Positions 1-7,997 of a stretch of 26,064 nucleotides of DNA are shown one piece after another. Each line of letters starts with the position of its first letter. Position 1 is the first letter of the stretch. Where the stretch lies: the NCBI GenBank assembly GCA_021802595.1, contig JAJZRT010000007.1, forward strand, positions 1 through 26,064, in the 5' to 3' direction. Made by a program: the position numbers and the translations under genes. The notes beneath the pieces are model-generated. The model saw nothing but the letters and a program-made list of their open reading frames with translations, searched no databases and was not told where the DNA came from. This stretch comes from Pseudomonadota bacterium (lineage in GTDB: Bacteria; Pseudomonadota; Gammaproteobacteria; Burkholderiales; Thiobacillaceae).

Positions 1-1
1 G

Positions 2-3000
2 GCTGGTGGCGGTGGCGGTGGCGGTGGAAGCAGCAGCGGAAGCAGCAGCGGAAGCAGTGACGTCTTCAGCAATGGCAGCAGCTACTACACGAATGGGGGC
101 GGCGACAGCTTCCTCACGAGCACCTACGGTGGCGGCGGCACCAGCTATAGCGATCCCTACAGCAACTACAATAACAACTATAGCGGCGGCAGTTACAACA
201 GCCCCTCCAACACCTTCATAAACGACAGTTACAACAGCCCCTCCAACACCTTCATAAACGACACCTACGGCGGCGGCATCGGTGTCGGCGACCCCATCAA
301 CAGTGCCACCGGCAACAAATTCGCCATCCAGCCCGATTATGTGGGCCGCGGGCCCTTCCCGCTGCGTTTCGTGCGGGTCTACAACAGCCAAAGCAACGTT
401 TCGGGCATCCCCGCAACGGAGCTTGGCGCTGGCTGGCGCGGGACCTACGACCGCTCGGTCGAGATGGTGAGCGGCCAATCCGCGCCCACCGCGCGGGTCG
501 TGCTCGCCGACGGCAAGTCCTTTCTCTTCACCCTCGCTAACGGGGTCTGGACGCCCACCGCGAATGTGACCGCGCGCCTCGCCGGCCTCTATGACGCCTC
601 GGGCGACCAGGTCGGTTGGACCTACACGACACCGCAGGATAGCGTCGAGACATACGACGCGAGCGGGCGGCTGCTTACGATCGCGAACCGCGCTGGCCTG
701 AAGCAGACGCTCACCTACGATGCGGCCGGCGATCTCGTGACGGTCACCGATCCCTTCGGGCATGCGCTCAATTTCCGCTACAACGCAGCCCATGAGCTCA
801 TCGGGATGACCGACCCGTCCGGCGGCGTCTACACCTACGGGTACGACAGTTCCGGAAACCTCACCTCGGTCACCTATCCGGACGGCACAACCCGCGGCTA
901 CCTCTACGAGGATACGGCCTTCCCGAACGCCCTCACCGGGATGGTCGATGCCGATGGTGTGCGCTTCGCCACCTGGACCTACGATAGCCAGGGGCGGGCG
1001 GTGAGTTCTTCGCTCGCCGGCGGGGTGGACCAAGTGACGCTCGCCTACAACGGCGACGGCACGACCAGTGTCACGAACCCTCTCGGGGCAACCGAGACGC
1101 GATCCTTTGTCAACGCCTTCGGCACGATGAAACCCGCCGGCGTCACCATCACCTGCCCGGGCTGCACGGCGATGACGAGCCTCATCACCTACAACGCGGA
1201 GGGTTTCATCGCGAGCCGCACGGATTTCGACGGCAACACCACGACCTTCACCTATGACGATCTGGGACTCCTCACCGCGCGTACCGACGCATCCGGCACG
1301 GCCGAGGCACGCACGGTGACCTACACGTGGGATCCGACGCTGCGCCGTCCGACGGAGATCCGCTTCCCCGACCACGTGGTCGATTTCACCTATGACGCCG
1401 AAGGCCACGTCCTCACCAAGACCGTGAGCGACGGCGCCGACGCGCGCACCTGGCAGTACCAGTACAATAGCCTCGGCCTCCTCACGGAGATCATCGGACC
1501 GCGCAGGGGTGTAAGCGAGATCACCCGCTTCACCTATGATGATGCCGAAGGAAACCTCGCTTCCGTCACGAATCCGCTCGGCCAGGTCTGGCGCTATACG
1601 GACTACGACCCCAACGGTCGGCTCCTCTCGGTCACCGACCCCAACGGGGTCGTCACCCAGTTCACCTACGACGCCATGGGGCGGCTCATCCGCCGCACCC
1701 GCGCCGGGCGCATCACCGCCTATGCGTACACTCCGGTGGGGGAACTGTCGACGATCACCTTGCCCAATGGCACCACGCGCACCTTCCACTACGATGCCGC
1801 CCAGCGGCTGATCGGGATCACCGATGCGGTCGGGGACAAGCTCCAGTTCACGCTCGATGCGGCCGGAGATCGGACCCAGACCGAACTGCTCGACCCCCAG
1901 GGCACCGTGATCCGGGAGGTGTCCAACACCTTTGACCCGCTCGGGCGGCTCGTTGAGCACACCAACGCCGATCAGGCGACGACCGACTTCAGCTACGATC
2001 CCGATGGCAGGCTCTTGAGTGTTACCAATGCCCTCGGACGGGTGACGAGTGTCGCCTACGATGCGTTGGGCCGCCGGGTAAGCGTCACTGATCCCCTGGG
2101 TGGGGTGACCGAATTGAGCTACGATTCCGGCAACCATGTCACCCAGGTTGTGACCCCGAACGGGGCGACCACGAACTTCCAGTACGATGGGTTCGGCGAA
2201 CTCCTCTCCGAGACGAGCCCCGACCGCGGAACGACCACGCTCACCTACGATAGCGCGGGCCTCGTGGCGACACGGACGGATGCCCGGGGTGTCAAGGCAA
2301 CGTTCCACTACGATGCCCTGAACCGGCTCACCGCGGTCCTCTACCTGGGGCGGCCCGTGCGCCGCAAGAGGTGGGAGGGATTCTGGCGGCGCGACCGGGA
2401 CACCGACGAGCGCTCCCGCGACGACGTGCGCTTCGTGTACGACACCGGCCGCGACTGCGGGCTGGGGGTCGGCCGTCTGTGCACGGTGCGCTACGGCGAC
2501 GGCGTGACCCGCTACCGGTATGACGCTTTCGGCCAGGCGACCCGGCAGACCGACACGATCGACGGGGTCTCCTACGTCACGGCCTACGCCTATGACTCCC
2601 TCAACCGCCTCACCGGCATGACCTATCCCGACGGGCGCACGGTCAAGTACGCACGCGATGCGCTCGATCGCATCGATGCCGTCAATGCCACCGTGAACGG
2701 CCGCGCCACCCCGATCTTGAGCCGCATCACTTATCGCCCCGACGGGTTGCCTCTCACGCAGCGCTTCGGCAACGGGATCACCGACCGCAGGCTCTACGAC
2801 GCCACCGGGCGTCTCTACGACCAGTTCATCGGTTCGGCCGACACCCGCGTCTACAGCTACGATGCCTTGGGCGAATTGCTGTCGCGCCAGACGCTCCCCG
2901 AGGTCGACCAGTTCCACTACGACGCCTTAAGCCGCCTCATCAAGCAGCAGCGCCTCGGCCGCAAGCACTCCACCACCAAGTGGAGCTACGATGCCAACGG

Positions 3001-4135
3001 CAACCGCGACGCCGAAATCCGTCATCACGTAACGGTCCCCTACCGCTATACGCCCGACAGCAACCGCCTGATCCAGGTTGGCACCGACACGCTCTCCCTC
3101 GATGCCGCCGGCAACATGCTCTCCGACCGCAATGGCGCGCGCACCTTCGCCTATGATGCCGCCGGGCGCCTCAGCACGGTGCGGGAGCACCACCGCCTCA
3201 TCGCCCGCTACCGCTACAACGGCTTCGGCGAGCGCATCGAGAAGGACACCCGCGAGGGCACCGTCGTCTTCCACTACGACCGCTTCGGGCGGCTCTTGAG
3301 CGAAACCACCGCGCAGGGCGAGGTATTGCGCGACTATCTCTACCGCGGCAGGGTGCCTCTGGCGCAGATCGACCGCGGCGACTCCGGCTGGATCCACAGC
3401 CCCGATGGCAAGCTGGCGCTCCTGGGCGGACGTAGGGGCCCCGACCGCATTCTCTACCTCCACACCGACTACGAAGGCACCCCACGGGTGGCCACCGATG
3501 CGGCGGGGCGTGTGGTGTGGCGCTGGAACGGGAATGCCTTCGGGACGAGCCGCCCCACCGGGGGCAGGATCCAGCCGGCGGATGACGACGCGCACTCCGA
3601 TCATTCGATCTCCCGGCCGATTGCCGCCATCAACCTGCGCTACCCCGGGCAGTACTATGATCAGGAGACGGGCTTCTTCTACAATGGGGCGCGATATTAC
3701 AATCCGAGGACGGGGCGGTATGTCACGAGTGATCCGATTGGATTACTCGGTGGGTTGAATACGTACGCGTATGTCTACGGCAATCCGCTGACGTTCGTGG
3801 ACCCGAACGGCCAGTGCGGCCCCCTCTGTTTCGGTGTAGTTGCGGTTGGCGGTGGCGCGATTGTTGGTGGTGCGGCCGCGTTTGCCGGCACGTGGGCCGG
3901 GGGAGGTAGCGTGTCCGATGCATTCAGTGCAATACCTAGTGGAATGGCTGGTGGCGCGATAGCTGGCGCCACCATGACTGCGGCGGCGGAGACGTGGGTA
4001 GGAGTCGCTGCGGCGACATTCTTCGATGTGATCACGACCGCGGCGATGGATACGTGGACTGCGGGCAATACGCTCAATCAGCCGGCATCGCCGAGTTCAT
4101 CGTCCACGGGTGCAGGCAACGTGTGCCCGCCATGA
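2..4135 (+). CDS. Rhs/YD-repeat protein with hydrophobic C-terminal tip (5' end outside window)
   Basis: The frame is open from the left edge, so the N-terminus, including any PAAR or secretion domain, is missing; 1377 residues are visible. The first ~90 are Gly/Ser/Asn/Tyr-rich linker. Around residue 97 comes GDPINSATGNK, the usual entry to an Rhs shell (DUF6531-like). Dozens of YD repeats follow (FTYDAxGRL, YRYDAFG). The core closes with LRYPGQYYDQETGFFYNGAR, then RYVTSDPIGL and a VDPNG boundary near residue 1269. In the family, YD repeats form a cocoon enclosing a C-terminal toxin released by self-cleavage. The tip here is only ~107 residues, Gly/Ala-rich (VGGGAIVGG), with no nuclease or protease motif that I recognise. 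It may act on membranes, or be only a membrane-translocation segment. Its stop codon overlaps the next gene's ATG (ATGA), as expected of a toxin/immunity pair. Confidence 0.95.
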   Translation, partial: AGGGGGGGGSSSGSSSGSSDVFSNGSSYYTNGGGDSFLTSTYGGGGTSYSDPYSNYNNNYSGGSYNSPSNTFINDSYNSPSNTFINDTYGGGIGVGDPINSATGNKFAIQPDYVGRGPFPLRFVRVYNSQSNVSGIPATELGAGWRGTYDRSVEMVSGQSAPTARVVLADGKSFLFTLANGVWTPTANVTARLAGLYDASGDQVGWTYTTPQDSVETYDASGRLLTIANRAGLKQTLTYDAAGDLVTVTDPFGHALNFRYNAAHELIGMTDPSGGVYTYGYDSSGNLTSVTYPDGTTRGYLYEDTAFPNALTGMVDADGVRFATWTYDSQGRAVSSSLAGGVDQVTLAYNGDGTTSVTNPLGATETRSFVNAFGTMKPAGVTITCPGCTAMTSLITYNAEGFIASRTDFDGNTTTFTYDDLGLLTARTDASGTAEARTVTYTWDPTLRRPTEIRFPDHVVDFTYDAEGHVLTKTVSDGADARTWQYQYNSLGLLTEIIGPRRGVSEITRFTYDDAEGNLASVTNPLGQVWRYTDYDPNGRLLSVTDPNGVVTQFTYDAMGRLIRRTRAGRITAYAYTPVGELSTITLPNGTTRTFHYDAAQRLIGITDAVGDKLQFTLDAAGDRTQTELLDPQGTVIREVSNTFDPLGRLVEHTNADQATTDFSYDPDGRLLSVTNALGRVTSVAYDALGRRVSVTDPLGGVTELSYDSGNHVTQVVTPNGATTNFQYDGFGELLSETSPDRGTTTLTYDSAGLVATRTDARGVKATFHYDALNRLTAVLYLGRPVRRKRWEGFWRRDRDTDERSRDDVRFVYDTGRDCGLGVGRLCTVRYGDGVTRYRYDAFGQATRQTDTIDGVSYVTAYAYDSLNRLTGMTYPDGRTVKYARDALDRIDAVNATVNGRATPILSRITYRPDGLPLTQRFGNGITDRRLYDATGRLYDQFIGSADTRVYSYDALGELLSRQTLPEVDQFHYDALSRLIKQQRLGRKHSTTKWSYDANGNRDAEIRHHVTVPYRYTPDSNRLIQVGTDTLSLDAAGNMLSDRNGARTFAYDAAGRLSTVREHHRLIARYRYNGFGERIEKDTREGTVVFHYDRFGRLLSETTAQGEVLRDYLYRGRVPLAQIDRGDSGWIHSPDGKLALLGGRRGPDRILYLHTDYEGTPRVATDAAGRVVWRWNGNAFGTSRPTGGRIQPADDDAHSDHSISRPIAAINLRYPGQYYDQETGFFYNGARYYNPRTGRYVTSDPIGLLGGLNTYAYVYGNPLTFVDPNGQCGPLCFGVVAVGGGAIVGGAAAFAGTWAGGGSVSDAFSAIPSGMAGGAIAGATMTAAAETWVGVAAATFFDVITTAAMDTWTAGNTLNQPASPSSSSTGAGNVCPP
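191..262 (+). repeat. Two perfect 36-bp tandem repeats in the Rhs linker
   Basis: Two identical 36-nt units (191-226 and 227-262) each encode SYNSPSNTFIND. They keep the Rhs frame, so copy-number change would lengthen or shorten the low-complexity linker before the Rhs shell by 12 residues without breaking the protein. Confidence 0.95.
3296..3815 (+). repeat. Rhs core 3' block, copy 1 (inside the main rhs gene)
   Basis: This stretch runs from SETTAQGEVLRDYLYRG to the DPNG boundary. It is repeated nearly base for base at 4802-5318, and parts recur from about 6283 and from about 7476. It is the natural recombination surface by which a downstream tip could be swapped onto the full-length gene. 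Confidence 0.85.
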
Positions 4136-4458
4136 AACGCCAAGGCATCGATGTGGCTATGGTCATGACTGTGATAGCGGCGATACTCTATGCATTCGAT
4201 TTCTTCATGGAGATCGTGGTCTTGAAGCTCCCGCCGTACCGGGTGCCGTGGGCGGTGTCGATCTTCGGTGCGGTGATGATCATTTGTTGTGGCTTCATGG
4301 CGATTACCGTACCCGATGTCCCCTACGGTTTTGCCATGACGGTGGCGATTTTTAATCTCTTTACAGGCAGCGGCCTCTTTCTTGTCGTTATCGGTGACTT
4401 CCTCGGACCGGGATCGGGGCTCTATCACTTCATGAACTCAAGACCTTTTGGGAACTAA
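4132..4458 (+). CDS. Small multipass membrane protein, putative immunity to Rhs tip 1
   Basis: The 108-aa product starts at an ATG whose last two bases are in the upstream rhs stop (ATGA), implying translational coupling. About four hydrophobic segments are visible, beginning VAMVMTVIAAILYAF. A signature EIVVLKLPPYRVPWAVS is shared with the product at 5952 and more loosely with that at 5596, so the three are one family. Position after an Rhs tip and the coupling point to an immunity role, which is inference; no family name was recognised. A membrane immunity protein fits a membrane-acting tip. The longer open frame upstream from 3994 overlaps rhs and is not preferred. Confidence 0.8.
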   Translation: MKRQGIDVAMVMTVIAAILYAFDFFMEIVVLKLPPYRVPWAVSIFGAVMIICCGFMAITVPDVPYGFAMTVAIFNLFTGSGLFLVVIGDFLGPGSGLYHFMNSRPFGN

Positions 4459-4460
4459 CC

Positions 4461-4800
4461 TCGCATAACCGGGATTTCGACCGCCACTATTACAACTGGG
4501 AGCGGTATTACAATCCGCAGACGGGGAGGTATGTGAGCAGTGATCCGATTGGATTGATGGGGGGGTTGAATACGTATGGTTACGTCGGCGCGGATCCGCT
4601 GCGTTACTCAGATCCCACAGGTTTGTGCTGGGAGGATGGATGCATTGGCGAAATCGCTGCCGGCGGACTGCTTGGTGGCGGCATCGCATTTGCCACAACA
4701 TGGTATGAGACCGGGAGCTTCACTCAAGGGCTGAAAGCAATCCCTGGCGGAGCATTCGGTGGCGCCGCCACGGTAGTAACGGGAGCGGGGGAGGCAGCCT
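4461..4800 (+). pseudogene. Displaced Rhs tip fragment 2
   Basis: In the third frame the sequence reads YYNWERYYNPQTGRYVSSDP, IGLMGGLNTYGYVGADPLRY and DPTG, the last ~40 residues of an Rhs core. A glycine-rich tip follows (IAAGGLLGGGIAFATTWYETG, PGGAFGG). The tip clearly resembles tips 1 and 3. It breaks off near 4797, where sequence switches into another copy of the Rhs core in a different frame, so no complete tip or partner remains. No start codon or ribosome binding site is evident. It looks like a cassette whose 3' half was replaced by recombination. Confidence 0.75.
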
Positions 4801-4801
4801 C

Positions 4802-5318
4802 CTTAGCGAAACCACCGCGCAGGGCGAGGTATTGCGCGACTATCTCTACCGCGGCAGGATCCCTCTGGCGCAGATCGACCGCGGCGACTCCGGCTGGATC
4901 CGCAGCCCCGACGGCAAGCTGGCGCTCCTCGGCGGCCACGGCCCCGACCGCATTCTCTACCTCCACACCGACTACGAAGGCACCCCACGGGTGGCCACCG
5001 ATGCGGCGGGGCGTGTGGTGTGGCGCTGGAACGGGAATGCCTTCGGGACGAGCCGCCCCACCGGGGGCAGGATCCAGCCGGCGGATGACGACGCGCACTC
5101 CGATCATTCGATCTCCCGGCCGATTGCCGCCATCAACCTGCGCTACCCCGGGCAGTACTATGATCAGGAGACGGGGTTCTTCTACAATGGGGCGCGGTAC
5201 TATGATCCGGCGACGGGGCGGTATATTACGAGTGATCCGATCGGGTTACTGGGTGGATTGAACACGTATGCGTATGTGGGGAATAATCCTCTTGAATACG
5301 CGGATCCGCGCGGGGAAT
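4802..5318 (+). repeat. Rhs core 3' block, copy 2
   Basis: Nearly identical to 3296-3815, with only scattered substitutions and a 3-nt length difference near LALLGG. The stretch corresponding to about 3440-3640 looks unbroken. Such identity implies recent duplication or ongoing gene conversion with copy 1. Confidence 0.85.
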
Positions 5319-5599
5319 GCCCGCTATGCTTAATCGGACTCGGTGGCTTGATTGGAGGGGGCTTTTCTGCGGCCACCACTTACTATGAAACCGGTAATCT
5401 TAACGCGGCGTTTGACTCATTCGGCACTGGTTTCGTTGGTGGTGCCGTAGCGGTCACCTCAGCACTCGTCGCGCCGGAAACTCTTATCGGTCAATTTGGT
5501 GGTTTGGTCTTCGATACGGCAGTGTCGGCAGCCGGTGATGCTCAAGCTGTCGGGAACGTGACCCAATCGAATACGGCTGGTGGAGCTTGTCAACAATGA
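4832..5599 (+). CDS. Displaced Rhs C-terminal fragment with tip 3
   Basis: This 255-aa frame begins inside the duplicated core; the nominal start is a TTG in GEVLRDYLYRG and the frame is open further upstream. It has no YD-repeat shell or secretion domain, so it is unlikely to act alone. After the RYITSDPIGL core end and the ADPRG boundary, the tip is about 95 residues: GGLIGGGFSAATTYYETGN, then a second glycine-rich stretch (GTGFVGGAVAV) and a Cys near the end (GGACQQ). It is homologous to fragment 2 and distantly to tip 1. The stop overlaps the next ATG. It is best read as an orphan Rhs-CT kept as a reservoir to recombine onto the main rhs gene. Confidence 0.8.
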   Translation: MRDYLYRGRIPLAQIDRGDSGWIRSPDGKLALLGGHGPDRILYLHTDYEGTPRVATDAAGRVVWRWNGNAFGTSRPTGGRIQPADDDAHSDHSISRPIAAINLRYPGQYYDQETGFFYNGARYYDPATGRYITSDPIGLLGGLNTYAYVGNNPLEYADPRGECPLCLIGLGGLIGGGFSAATTYYETGNLNAAFDSFGTGFVGGAVAVTSALVAPETLIGQFGGLVFDTAVSAAGDAQAVGNVTQSNTAGGACQQ

Positions 5600-5856
5600 A
5601 AGGCCCGCCTCCGGGCATATCCATAGCATTGTCGCTTGCAGCGGCGGGAATGATCGCTGTTTATTATATTACGGAGATTATCGTACTGAAACGCCCCGCA
5701 GCAGGACCATATCCTTATTGGACGTCGGTTTCGGGTTACGTCCTGATGGTCTATCTGGCTATTAAAACAGCTGAGGAGTGTATATGGATAAGCCTTTTAA
5801 CGAGTATCTCAGCTTTTGTCGTGGGCTTTATCATGATTCTTTCTTTGTGGAAATAG
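5596..5856 (+). CDS. Small membrane protein, putative immunity to Rhs tip 3
   Basis: The ATG overlaps the stop of the tip-3 frame (ATGA) and gives 86 residues with three hydrophobic segments (ISIALSLAAAGMIAVYYI, YVLMVYLAIK, SAFVVGFIMILSLW). The segment TEIIVLKRP matches MEIVVLKLP in the product at 4132 and MQIVVMKLP in that at 5952, so the three genes are paralogues that diverged with their tips. Role as immunity protein is inferred from position and coupling. It ends in TAG, after which a remnant of another tip begins in the same frame. Confidence 0.75.
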   Translation: MKGPPPGISIALSLAAAGMIAVYYITEIIVLKRPAAGPYPYWTSVSGYVLMVYLAIKTAEECIWISLLTSISAFVVGFIMILSLWK

Positions 5857-5955
5857 CGCAAAACTGTAGCAAACGCGGCAGTCGATGCTTGGAACGCGGC
5901 TGATACATTGAACTCATCGTCTACCTCAAGCGCGGGTAACGCGTGCACGCCATGA
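5857..5955 (+). pseudogene. Remnant of an Rhs tip C-terminus (fragment 4)
   Basis: About 32 codons directly after the preceding stop read VANAAVDAWNAADTLNSSS and end NACTP. The end of tip 1 at 4030-4135 has the same layout (TTAAMDTWTAGNTLN ... GNVCPP). The stop again overlaps the ATG of a membrane-protein gene. Only the tail survives; core and most of the tip are gone. Confidence 0.75.
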
Positions 5956-6269
5956 AACGCGAGGGCGTCGATGTACTCATGGTCATGACCGTGGTAGCGG
6001 CCGTGCTCTATGCGTTTTATTCTTTCATGCAGATTGTGGTCATGAAGCTTCCGCCGCCTCCGCCGTATCGGACTCCATGGGCGGTGTCGATCTTCGGTAT
6101 GGTGATGATGATTTATCTCGGCTACAAATTGATCACCCTGCCTGGGGTCGACTACTGGTTTGCGGTTACGTTCACCATTTTTAATCTCTTTGCGAGCAGC
6201 GGCTTATTTCTTAGCACGATCAGCGAACTCCTGGGTCCGGGATCGCGCCTTTATCACTATATGCACTGA
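5952..6269 (+). CDS. Small multipass membrane protein, paralogue of the putative immunity protein at 4132
   Basis: The 105-aa product starts MKREGVDVLMVMTVVAAVLY, close to MKRQGIDVAMVMTVIAAILY in the product at 4132, and shares PYRxPWAVSIFG and LLGPGSRLYH near the end. It has about four hydrophobic segments. The start ATG overlaps the stop of the tip remnant, the same coupling as in intact cassettes. Its cognate tip is reduced to a tail, so this is an orphan immunity gene; keeping it could protect against kin that still carry the matching tip (inference). Confidence 0.8.
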   Translation: MKREGVDVLMVMTVVAAVLYAFYSFMQIVVMKLPPPPPYRTPWAVSIFGMVMMIYLGYKLITLPGVDYWFAVTFTIFNLFASSGLFLSTISELLGPGSRLYHYMH

Positions 6270-6282
6270 GTCACCCACGTCC

Positions 6283-6684
6283 ATCAACCTGCGCTACCCC
6301 GGGCAGTACTATGATCGGGAGACGGGGTTCTTCTACAATGGGGCGCGGTACTATGATCCGGCGACGGGGCGGTATGTGAGCAGTGATCCCATTGGATTAC
6401 CGGGCGGGATCAATACGTATGCGTACGGGTTCGACAATCCGTTGTTGTATGTAGATCCGATCGGCTATTTCCCATGGGGAACTTGGTGGGATTTTACCAA
6501 GTGGGACTTTGGTACCGGTGCCGCTGAAGCGGCATGCATGGTTTCCGGCTTATGCGAGGCCATTCCGCTGCTCGCGGCGATTCCCCCAGCGGTTGAAATC
6601 TACGGTAATGTGCACGAAGGCCTTAATTTGCTCAAGAAAGGCGAAGGTGCGATCCAGCAGGCGGGCCCCGTATGCATTCCCTAA
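6283..6684 (+). CDS. Displaced Rhs C-terminal fragment with tip 5 (YFPWGTWWDFT type)
   Basis: Rhs core homology starts abruptly at INLRYPGQYYDRETGFFYNG, right after the preceding gene, and no start codon precedes it in frame. The core ends RYVSSDPIGL and the boundary is DPIG. The tip begins YFPWGTWWDFTKWDFG, carries two Cys and a helical stretch IPLLAAIPPAVEIYGNVHEG, and ends AGPVCIP. It is unrelated to tips 1-3 but closely matches the one at 7479-7997. No catalytic motif was recognised. The last 13 nt overlap the partner gene at 6672. Probably an orphan Rhs-CT. Confidence 0.75.
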   Translation: MNLRYPGQYYDRETGFFYNGARYYDPATGRYVSSDPIGLPGGINTYAYGFDNPLLYVDPIGYFPWGTWWDFTKWDFGTGAAEAACMVSGLCEAIPLLAAIPPAVEIYGNVHEGLNLLKKGEGAIQQAGPVCIP

Positions 6685-7238
6685 ACGATTCCGGAATCGA
6701 ACCGGAACACAGGCAAGATCGGGATTTGATCGATCGTGGACTTGTCGTGGTCCTCGTCTTGTCCGTGGTACTCGCGGTCGCCTCTATGGTAATGCTCTTT
6801 TCAGATCAGGCCATCGGGCCGCGTGGCTTCTGGGGCCACGGGCTTCTGGACCATTCGAGTATGGTGCCTATGCTCTGGATGTGGTCGGCGTTTGCGGCCG
6901 GGGCGGTTTGTCAAAAGCGGCGCCAGAGAGCCATGAGAGCCCGGAATCATCCAGACCCCCTCGAGATGCCTACCTGGGCTACGGCGTGGTGGATCGTCAT
7001 GACCGTGCTCTTCGGCCTCGATGCGTATACTCGCTTTCATGGATCGACGTGGCTTGATGCCAGCGAGATGGTGTTCGGGGTGCTCGGCCTCTCCGCCATC
7101 GTGATGGGTGGTCTACACCGAAGACGGGCACACGGCACCCCGATTCCGGCACGCTTCAAGACCCTGGGGGTGCTGATGGCCGTCATCGCGGTGGTCGGCC
7201 TTGTCGTTTCGATACTCCTGGTGGCGTGGACGCGGTAG
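6672..7238 (+). CDS. Four-TM membrane protein, putative immunity to tip 5
   Basis: The 188-aa product starts inside the 3' end of the tip-5 frame (13-nt overlap: the codons for VCIP and the stop are also MHSL in the second frame). Hydrophobic segments lie at about residues 24-45, 62-80, 107-123 and 165-186; a basic loop QKRRQRAMRARNHPDPLE sits between. It is collinear with the product at 7985 (shared MRAxNHPDPLE, FGLDAxTRxHGS, ASEMVFG), which follows a closely related tip. Matching relatedness of tip and partner in both cassettes supports a toxin/immunity pairing. Confidence 0.8.
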   Translation: MHSLNDSGIEPEHRQDRDLIDRGLVVVLVLSVVLAVASMVMLFSDQAIGPRGFWGHGLLDHSSMVPMLWMWSAFAAGAVCQKRRQRAMRARNHPDPLEMPTWATAWWIVMTVLFGLDAYTRFHGSTWLDASEMVFGVLGLSAIVMGGLHRRRAHGTPIPARFKTLGVLMAVIAVVGLVVSILLVAWTR

Positions 7239-7475
7239 GGGCCACAGCCGATGGCCTACCGCGTTGCGGGATGCTGCAGACGCATCGCCGGGGACAATGC
7301 GCGGTTCAGGATACCAGTTTATTTTTCGATGATGCGAGCGGGTTTGTTGGCGGTGACTGTCCGCCACCAATCAGAATCGTGTGCGACTTGCGGCCTATAC
7401 GCCGATTGGTGCGTGGGTGAATGCTAGAGTTTACCTGCGCGCACACACAGGTTCAGCCCGACCTGTACGTCCGGA
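7239..7475. other. 237-bp spacer interrupting the Rhs array
   Basis: No plausible coding frame is seen. The sequence differs from the Rhs cassettes around it and is joined directly to Rhs core sequence at about 7476. It holds GGATACCAGTTTATTTTTC at 7309-7327, which resembles the 20-bp repeats at 18668-18730, and a short inverted repeat GGCGG/CCGCC near 7349-7365. It could be a remnant of a transposon end or insertion sequence; I could not identify one. Confidence 0.4.
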
Positions 7476-7478
7476 CGC

Positions 7479-7997
7479 GTGGTGTGGCGCTGGAACGGGA
7501 ATGCCTTCGGGACGAGCCGCCCCACCGGGGGCAGGATCCAGCCGGCGGATGAGGATGCGCACTCCGATCATTCGATCTCCCGGCCGATCGCCGCCATCAA
7601 CCTGCGCTACCCCGGGCAGTACTATGATCAGGAGACGGGGTTCTTCTACAATGGGGCGCGGTACTACGATCCGAGGACGGGGCGGTATATTACGAGTGAT
7701 CCGATGGGGTTACTCGGCGGAATCAATATGTATGCGTACGGGTTCGACAATCCGTTGTTGTATGTAGATCCGAGCGGCTATTTCCCATGGGGAACTTGGT
7801 GGGATGTTACCCGGTGGGATTTTGGTAGCGCTGCGCTTCTAGGCCTATGCATCGGAACCGGCGCCTGCGAGGCCCTTCCCATACTCGCGGCGATTCCCCC
7901 AGCGGTCGAAATGTACGGTAATGTGCACGAAGGCCTTAATTTGCTCAAGCAAGGCGAAGATGCGATCCAGCAAGAGGGTCCAGCATGCATTCCCTAA
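7479..7997 (+). CDS. Displaced Rhs C-terminal fragment with tip 6 (YFPWGTWWDVT type)
   Basis: Rhs homology starts at RVVWRWNGNAFGTSRPTGG, copying the main gene from about 3510; a GTG at 7479 is the nominal start. The core ends RYITSDPMGL, an unusual Met in place of Ile, with boundary DPSG. The tip YFPWGTWWDVTRWDFG continues to EGPACIP and is a close relative of tip 5, with most changes in the middle (ALLGLCIGTGACEALPILAA). There is no shell or secretion domain. The partner gene overlaps the last 13 nt. Read as an orphan Rhs-CT, the second allele of this tip type. Confidence 0.8.
   Translation: MVWRWNGNAFGTSRPTGGRIQPADEDAHSDHSISRPIAAINLRYPGQYYDQETGFFYNGARYYDPRTGRYITSDPMGLLGGINMYAYGFDNPLLYVDPSGYFPWGTWWDVTRWDFGSAALLGLCIGTGACEALPILAAIPPAVEMYGNVHEGLNLLKQGEDAIQQEGPACIP

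Noticed and set aside
2927..3604. 225-aa minus-strand open frame inside rhs, repeated at 4724-5107
   Set aside because: Antisense of the duplicated Rhs core; it recurs only because the core recurs.
7345..7380. TGTTGG at 7345 as the transposon left end
   Set aside because: It matches the right terminus but no TnsB-type sites follow inward, and the flanking GGGTT does not match CGTTC beyond the right end at 18735-18739.
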